In this document: positions 41,671 to 46,507 of the stretch, piece after piece
Position numbering within the stretch: position 1 is the first letter of the stretch
Layout of the letters: every line of letters begins with the position of its first letter
DNA from: an uncultured Bacteroidales bacterium
GTDB lineage: Bacteria > Bacteroidota > Bacteroidia > Bacteroidales > Muribaculaceae
Assembly: GCA_902776835.1 (NCBI GenBank)
Contig: CACYRK010000023.1
Span: forward strand, 1-46,507
Reading direction: 5' to 3'
Length of the DNA: 46,507 bases
Notes under the pieces: generated by a model
What the model was told of the DNA's origin: nothing
The model's database searches: none
What the model saw: the letters and a program-made list of their open reading frames with translations, nothing else
Program-made: the position numbers and the translations under genes

Positions 41671-43170
41671 TTACTTGTTGATGCGCTTGCTTACCTGGCG
41701 GGTGCCGTCGCTCATATTGGTCACGACGATGCCCACGCCCGTCTGTGGCTCAGCGGTGCGCTGGCCCTGCAGGTTGATGTAGTCGACACTTGCCGGTTGG
41801 GCTTCGCTCTTGATGCCTGGTGCTGACGATGCGTTCTCTTGGTCAAGTTGAAACCAGTTGAAGCCGCACACGTTATTGCTGGAGTTGGTAAATTGCAGCA
41901 TGTGGCGTCCGGCAGGCAGTTCCAACTGAATGGTGTGCGTCTGCCAGCCGCTGGTGGCGGCGATGAGAGTCGTCTCGGCCACCAAGTTGTCGTCGCTCTT
42001 GATGCTGAAGGCCGCTTGTTGGCCCTGCAGCAACTTCAGGCGCAACGACAGCGTGTACACGCCATTATCGGTCAATTCCACCTGATAACGCGCTGATGCC
42101 GGATTGCCGTCGGATGCGTTGAATGCGCTGAACTCAATCTTCGCCTCGGAGTCGGGGTCGGTGTTAAGGTCGATTTTGCCGCCCGACATATGCATGTAGT
42201 CCTTGGCCTGAACGCGTTGCCCGGCAGCAAAATAGCAGTTGCTGTCGAAGGCCGAACTGTAGACGTAGATGGTGCCTAAGCGGGTGAGCGGACTGTCGTC
42301 GTTGTTGCTCTCGAAGATGCGGTAATAAGGATAGCCGTAATTGTTGTTGCCGTGAGCCATAAACCAGCAGTAGCCAGCCACATGCTCGCTAAGTTCAAGC
42401 ACTTGCAGTTTTTCGACCATCGACTGCACCTGGAAGTCGGCGTTGAGGTTGCCGTTGTTGTTCTCCCATGAGCAGAACTCGGTGAGCAGCAGTTGCGTCT
42501 GCCCGTGCTCCTCGAAGTAGCGCTTGAGGTTGGGGTGGCTGCTGTTGTTATTGTCGACGTAGAGATATTGGTTTACATACCAGTCGACGGCACCTGGATA
42601 GTCCATGTAGCAGTGCAGGGCGAGGTAGTCCATGCGCGGGTCGGTGCCATGCTGACTGTTATACTCGGCGATAAAGGCGTCGAACCATTCGGCGGGCTGC
42701 AGAACCTGTCCGCCCACGCGCTCGCCGGTGAAGTTGAGCGCCGGCGACACCAATCTCAGGTTGTATTGCTCGGCGTAGGCCTCTAACTGCGGCCACTTCT
42801 CGGCGGCTTCAGCCGGTGTCATCTTGGCTTGCGACGAGAAGTTTGGCTCGTTGAAGCCCAGCAGATAGCGCACGCCGGGGTTGTTGTTAAGATACTGCGT
42901 CAGCATCCCGTCGTTCCAATAGCCGTTCCAGCACATGGGTGAGAAGTTGACGTCGCAGCCGGCGCCACCCAGGTTAGCCGGCTGGCGGCCCGGTGTCGGA
43001 GCCCAGTTGTAGGTCCACGTCACGCCAGGCGCCAATTCCGCGATGGCATGCTCGCTGTAAAATTCTCCGTTGTCGCACATGCCGCGTTTTTCGCTACGCT
43101 GCATCTGCGCTTGGGCGCTTGCCGGCAGCAGCAGGCCCAAGGTTATAGCAATGCATAAAAATCTTTTCAT
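41671..43170 (-). CDS. Secreted GH128-like glucanase with carbohydrate-binding tail
   Basis: 499 residues: signal peptide (MKRFLCIAITLGLLLPASAQAQ), then a catalytic core of the Asl1/GH128 type (about 28-310). This carries TWTYNWAPTP, FSPMCWNGYW, LLGFNEPN (acid Glu108), LALHCYMDYPG and LLLTEFCSWE (nucleophile Glu231). Residues 320-455 look like a beta-sandwich CBM6-like module (IEFSAFNASDGNPASARYQVELTDNGVYTLSLRLK). The end SVDYINLQGQRTAEPQTGVGIVVTN ... INK is a sorting-type tail. GH128 enzymes cut beta-1,3-glucans such as fungal or oat-type glucan. Probably cell-surface. Confidence 0.88.
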   Translation of the reverse strand: MKRFLCIAITLGLLLPASAQAQMQRSEKRGMCDNGEFYSEHAIAELAPGVTWTYNWAPTPGRQPANLGGAGCDVNFSPMCWNGYWNDGMLTQYLNNNPGVRYLLGFNEPNFSSQAKMTPAEAAEKWPQLEAYAEQYNLRLVSPALNFTGERVGGQVLQPAEWFDAFIAEYNSQHGTDPRMDYLALHCYMDYPGAVDWYVNQYLYVDNNNSSHPNLKRYFEEHGQTQLLLTEFCSWENNNGNLNADFQVQSMVEKLQVLELSEHVAGYCWFMAHGNNNYGYPYYRIFESNNDDSPLTRLGTIYVYSSAFDSNCYFAAGQRVQAKDYMHMSGGKIDLNTDPDSEAKIEFSAFNASDGNPASARYQVELTDNGVYTLSLRLKLLQGQQAAFSIKSDDNLVAETTLIAATSGWQTHTIQLELPAGRHMLQFTNSSNNVCGFNWFQLDQENASSAPGIKSEAQPASVDYINLQGQRTAEPQTGVGIVVTNMSDGTRQVSKRINK

Positions 43171-43307
43171 TCTGATTATGTTTTTGCTGATAATTCACGG
43201 GTTATTCTTAAACTGCGCCGTAGTGACGCAATATTGCGCATGGCGCGCCAAGCGTTTGGCACGCAATGCTTTAACGCAGTGTGTTGCGTGGCCTTCTACT
43301 CTCCGGC

Positions 43308-43691
43308 TTATTGCTGTGCGGCGGCAGGAGGTGCTGGTGCGGGACTTTCGGCGCCGCGCGGACGGCCCAGCAACTCGAAGTTGTCGACGTAGACCTCGGT
43401 CACGTAGCGCTTAATCTGGTTGCGGTCTTCCCACACACGCGTGCGCAACTTGCCCTCGATGTACAGTTGAGTGCCCTTGCGCACATATTTCTCGGCCACC
43501 TCGGCATTGCGGCCCCACATCACTATGTTGTGCCACTCGGTGCGCTCGGGCACCTGCACGCCATTGGCTGTGGTGCGGGCGCGCTCGGTGGTGGCCAGGG
43601 TAAACGAGGCCACGGGCTGGTTTTGGGCTACATATCGCACGTCGGGGTCTTTCCCGACATGTCCCAGCAGAATAACTTTGTTAACGCTCAT
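43308..43691 (-). CDS. ssb: Single-stranded DNA-binding protein without the acidic tip
   Basis: 127 residues with a complete OB-fold (MSVNKVILLGHVGKDPDVRYVAQNQPVASFTLATTER ... RTEWHNIVMWGRNAEVAEKYVRKGTQLYIEGKLRTRVWED). It ends in APAPPAAAQQ and lacks the usual acidic DDLPF-like C-terminus that recruits partner proteins. It may be a second SSB paralog. No overlap with neighbours; argC lies 41 bases upstream on the same strand. Confidence 0.93.
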   Translation of the reverse strand: MSVNKVILLGHVGKDPDVRYVAQNQPVASFTLATTERARTTANGVQVPERTEWHNIVMWGRNAEVAEKYVRKGTQLYIEGKLRTRVWEDRNQIKRYVTEVYVDNFELLGRPRGAESPAPAPPAAAQQ

Positions 43692-43732
43692 TTTCTCTTG
43701 CTTTTATTGTTGATAATACTGTGATTTTTACG

Positions 43733-44707
43733 TCAGAAGGCGCTCGCCTTGAGTTGCAGGCCCACACGCTCGTGCAGCCCGAAGAGCAGGTTCATGTTGT
43801 GTACGGCCGTGCCGCTGGCACCCTTTAGCAGGTTGTCGATAACGCTGGTTATCAACAACTTGTTGCCCACGCGCTGCAAGTGCAGTAGGCACTTGTTTGT
43901 GCCTTGGACGTCCTTCAGGTCGGGCTGACGGTCAATCACGAAGGTGAAGTTGTGGTCGTCGTAGTAACTCTCATAGAGTTCGCGAAGCATTGCCACGTCC
44001 ACAGCGCAGTCGAGATACACCGCGGCAAGCAGGCCGCGAGGGAACGGGCCGCGCATGGGCAGCATGGCGATGTTGCTCTTGAAACTGTTTTGCAACTGAA
44101 GCAGCGACTGGCGCATCTCGTCAACCTCCTCGTGGACAAACGGCTTGTAAACGCTCAGGTTGTTGTTATGCCACGAGTAGTCCCAGCGCTCGCGGTCGCT
44201 GCTGCCGATTGCCGTCGAGCCCTTCACGGCCGTCACGTGGATGTCGCTGTTCACCATCAGGTTCTTGGCCAGTGGCAACAGCGCCAGCGACACGGCCATG
44301 GCGTAACTGCCGGGGCACGCCACGCGGCGTGTGTCGGCAGCGACGATGCGGCGGCGGTTCAACTCCGGCAAGCCGTATAAGAATGTATTGTCCTCAGAGG
44401 CCAGACGATAGTCGGGCGAGAGGTCGATAATGCGTAGGTCTTCTGGAACATCGAGCGCATCGAGGATGGGCTTGCTGTGCCCGTGCTGAGTGCACACAAA
44501 GAGCACATCGATGTCGCTGAGCGAGATGGCGTCGGTAAACACAATATCGGTATCACCCACCAAACCTTGGTGCACCTGCACCACCGGCTCGCCAGCGTGG
44601 CTGTTGCTCTGAACCCATTGCACCGACACGTCGGGGTGATTGATTAGCAGGCGGATTAATTCACCGGCTGTATAGCCAGCTCCGCCCAATATTCCAGCTT
44701 TAATCAT
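43733..44707 (-). CDS. argC: N-acetyl-gamma-glutamyl-phosphate reductase
   Basis: 324 residues. NADP-binding GGAGYTAGELIRLL at the start, catalytic Cys131 in VACPGSYAMAV, and KGSTAIGSSDRERWDYSW. It reduces N-acetyl-gamma-glutamyl phosphate to the semialdehyde in arginine synthesis; Bacteroidales may use N-succinyl intermediates instead. It follows the arginine repressor gene on the same strand, 117 bases apart, without argG between. Confidence 0.95.
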   Translation of the reverse strand: MIKAGILGGAGYTAGELIRLLINHPDVSVQWVQSNSHAGEPVVQVHQGLVGDTDIVFTDAISLSDIDVLFVCTQHGHSKPILDALDVPEDLRIIDLSPDYRLASEDNTFLYGLPELNRRRIVAADTRRVACPGSYAMAVSLALLPLAKNLMVNSDIHVTAVKGSTAIGSSDRERWDYSWHNNNLSVYKPFVHEEVDEMRQSLLQLQNSFKSNIAMLPMRGPFPRGLLAAVYLDCAVDVAMLRELYESYYDDHNFTFVIDRQPDLKDVQGTNKCLLHLQRVGNKLLITSVIDNLLKGASGTAVHNMNLLFGLHERVGLQLKASAF

Positions 44708-44824
44708 TGTTGGAGAGGTGTTTATGTTTTAAATTACTTGAATTTCGCATGATGATTTTGCAGGTCTGATGGCTCGTGGGCGCATTCACAACGCTCCATT
44801 CACAGCGCGCCGCCACTTGCACGA

Positions 44825-45322
44825 TCAATACAAGGGCAGGTTTGTGGGGGGATTGATGAAATGCTCCACCTCACGGGCCGCCTGCTCGTGGGTCACGCCC
44901 TCACGCAGCACCACAAACACGGTGTTGGCACCGGCAATCGAGCCCATAAACACGTCGCGGTCGCTCACGTCGATGTCGTAGGCCAAACCGGGGGCGTAGC
45001 CGTTGCGGGTCTTCAACACCATGATGTTGCCCGAAAAGTCGATCGACAACACCATGTTTTGTTGCGAATTGCCAGTGGCGCGGCCTTTCTTCAGCAACGT
45101 GTCGTGAAGGTGGTTGTTGTCGGGGATAATATACATATATTCGCCCTGCGAGATAGGTATCTTGGTGATGCGCAGGGTCTTAATGTCGCGTGATAAGGTG
45201 GCTTGCGTGACATTGATGCCACGCTTAGCAAGTCTCTCAGCAAGTTGGTTTTGGTTGCTGATACTGTCGTTAGTCACAATCTCAATAATGTGTTGTAATC
45301 TTTTGCGTCGATTAGTGTCCAT
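44825..45322 (-). CDS. argR: Arginine repressor ArgR
   Basis: 165 residues. Winged-helix N-terminus (MDTNRRKRLQHIIEIVTNDSISNQNQLAERLAKRGINVTQATLSRDIKTL) and the arginine-binding hexamer domain (MVLKTRNGYAPGLAYDIDVSDRDVFMGSIAGANTVFVV). It probably represses argC and itself. Half-sites resembling ARG boxes (TATGAAATTA at 45325-45334 and ATAATTCATT at 45347-45356) lie before the start. Minus-strand -7 box CAAAGATA at 45361-45368. Confidence 0.95.
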   Translation of the reverse strand: MDTNRRKRLQHIIEIVTNDSISNQNQLAERLAKRGINVTQATLSRDIKTLRITKIPISQGEYMYIIPDNNHLHDTLLKKGRATGNSQQNMVLSIDFSGNIMVLKTRNGYAPGLAYDIDVSDRDVFMGSIAGANTVFVVLREGVTHEQAAREVEHFINPPTNLPLY

Positions 45323-45496
45323 AGTATGAAATTACTTAATTGGCTATAATTCATTCTGTGCAAAGATACGAATAAAGAGTGATTAATCAGTAATTTTTTT
45401 TGTGAAAATTCTATAATATCCTAAATAATCTTTCACACGAATGTTGCTATATTTGCATTATAACGCCAATAATAATCGGTATTTCAATATGTTAGG

Positions 45497-46192
45497 CTAT
45501 TCTTCGTTATACTCTGGGAAATTGTCAACCTTTCCCATCAGGTCGATGATTTTTCGCTGCCGCTTAAGCATGTATTTTGTGGGGTCGGCCGAGTTGCGCT
45601 TGAGCGGGTTGGGCAGCGACGCGGCAATCAGCGCCGCCTGTTTCTTGGTGAGGTGCTCGGCGCTGGTGTTGAAGTGCTTCTGGGCAACCGCCTCGGCACC
45701 GTAGATGCCATCGCCCATCTCGATCGAGTTGAGATACATCTCCATGATGCGCTCCTTGCCCCAGATGTGCTCAATCAAAACGGTGAAATAGGCCTCGAAG
45801 CCCTTGCGAGTCCAACTGTGACCGGGCCACAAAAAGATGTTTTTTGCAGTCTGTTGTGTGATGGTGCTTGCACCACGCTCGCGCTTGCCCTCCAACGCCT
45901 CCAGGCGGGCGCGGTAAATCTCCTCGAAGTCAAACCCGTTGTGACGCAAGAACAAGTTGTCCTCGCTCGCAATCACAGCCTGGGGCAGGTTGTGGTTGAT
46001 GCGCTCAATTGGCACCCACTGGTGACTCATGCGGGGAAACTCGCCGTGCGCCATCTGCTCACAGCACCGTATCAGCATCAGCGGCGTGATGTAGGCCGGA
46101 ACCCATTTGAGCACAATCACCGAGATGATGGTCGAAGTAAAAAAGAATATCAGCGCGTTACGAATCCAACGCAGTATTTTGTTCATAATCAC
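45497..46192 (-). CDS. mtgA: Monofunctional peptidoglycan glycosyltransferase
   Basis: 231 residues. One N-terminal membrane helix (about 12-34) precedes a GT51 domain with ASEDNLFLRHNGFD (catalytic Glu), RGASTITQQTAKNIFLW and EIIMEMYLNSIEMGDG-like GKERIMEMYLNSIEMGDGIYGAEAVAQKHF. It polymerises lipid II into glycan strands at the outer face of the inner membrane. A -7 box (TAATTTTG, minus strand, 46214-46221) and a CTTG at 46242-46245 give one mismatch to consensus. The start may also be Met3. Confidence 0.95.
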   Translation of the reverse strand: MIMNKILRWIRNALIFFFTSTIISVIVLKWVPAYITPLMLIRCCEQMAHGEFPRMSHQWVPIERINHNLPQAVIASEDNLFLRHNGFDFEEIYRARLEALEGKRERGASTITQQTAKNIFLWPGHSWTRKGFEAYFTVLIEHIWGKERIMEMYLNSIEMGDGIYGAEAVAQKHFNTSAEHLTKKQAALIAASLPNPLKRNSADPTKYMLKRQRKIIDLMGKVDNFPEYNEE

Positions 46193-46312
46193 ATTCCTAT
46201 TTTATTGTCGTGGCAAAATTAGCAATTATTGGCCAACCAGTCAAGTTTTCTGCAATAATTATGCCCGCTTCCCCCTCGCCAGCCCACCTCGCCCCACCCC
46301 CTCAACCACCCC

Positions 46313-46420
46313 AAAATGAATAAAAGGGGACGGTTCTTTTTTATTCACTTTCGGCGATAATCCCCTGTAATTTAGTGCTTTGAAATTTTGTTAAAATCAA
46401 AAATGAATAAAAGGGGACGG
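46313..46420 (+). repeat. Two REP-like 21-bp direct repeats at the window end
   Basis: A 21-bp sequence ending AAAAGGGGACGG occurs at 46313-46333 and 46400-46420 without mismatch. Between them is a reversed TCCCCT (46361-46366). The motif core also occurs at 514-532 (AAAAGGGGAC). The rest of the stretch 46193-46507 has no gene. Confidence 0.6.
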
Positions 46421-46507
46421 CATTCTATGTTCCTGTGCAAGTAAAACGCGGATTTTTTTTCGTTATGCTGTGATTTTTTTGTTTTCTCCGTAACATGTCT
46501 CGTTTTT

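Noticed and set aside
45441..45704. Plus-strand 87-codon frame with a -7-like box upstream
   Set aside because: The box TATATTTG (45448-45455) lies inside the frame, no -33 box is found, and most of it is antisense to mtgA.

Overview
The window comes from a member of the Bacteroidales, most like a gut Muribaculaceae or Prevotellaceae genome. The evidence is: Bacteroidetes-type promoters (TTTG, 19-21 nt, TAnnTTTG) in front of many genes; secreted proteins ending in a short Por/type IX-like tail (YNLxGQ ... GIYIxDGKKIVK); two large outer-membrane beta-barrel receptors; lipid A synthesis; and a eukaryote-like glycogen branching enzyme. Most of the window is ordinary GC-rich chromosome. One AT-rich insert lies at about 12.6-16.5 kb.

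Layout. 0-3 kb: the tail of a dockerin-like protein and a large repeat-containing secreted protein. 3-8 kb: miaA, an AI-2E/PerM-family membrane protein, and lpxB overlapping a dihydroorotase gene. 8.3-11.9 kb: a secreted protein of unknown function, a beta-helix lipoprotein and mltG. 12.1-16.8 kb: a tRNA-Ser(GCU) gene, then an integrase-less island flanked by exact copies of the tRNA 3' end. The island carries a four-gene operon (two unknown proteins, a DUF6946/PD-(D/E)XK-like protein, a calcineurin-like phosphoesterase) and a YhcG/DUF1016-type nuclease. 16.8-23.6 kb: two outer-membrane barrels, a PAS-like/LuxR regulator, and a sigma factor, anti-sigma, small secreted protein, barrel operon. 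23.7-29.4 kb: an ATPase, a two-helix membrane protein, a YoeB-type toxin-antitoxin pair, a cysteine desulfidase family protein and a TPR/HTH membrane regulator. 30.1-38.8 kb: a secreted protein, a DUF4143 ATPase behind a 32-bp repeat array, the operon aspS, Nif3-like protein, zinc-ribbon protein, and a zinc metallopeptidase. 39-46.5 kb: glgB, a GH128-like glucanase, ssb, argR-argC, mtgA, and REP-like repeats at the edge.

How the parts work together. Housekeeping genes cover tRNA modification and charging (miaA, aspS), cell envelope (lpxB, mltG, mtgA), pyrimidine and arginine synthesis, and glycogen. The sigma operon probably controls the barrel it encodes, and the LuxR-type gene probably controls the divergent barrel.

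The most unusual part is the tRNA-Ser locus. A 21-bp piece of the tRNA 3' end recurs exactly 4.3 kb downstream, shorter copies occur three more times, and the full copies are followed by large nested inverted repeats. The arms of these inverted repeats differ between copies but still pair. This looks like an undescribed mobile or structured-RNA module carrying cargo genes. A second unusual signal is a length-conserved 45-nt promoter module in front of miaA, lpxB and the TPR gene, with tandem copies upstream of the last.
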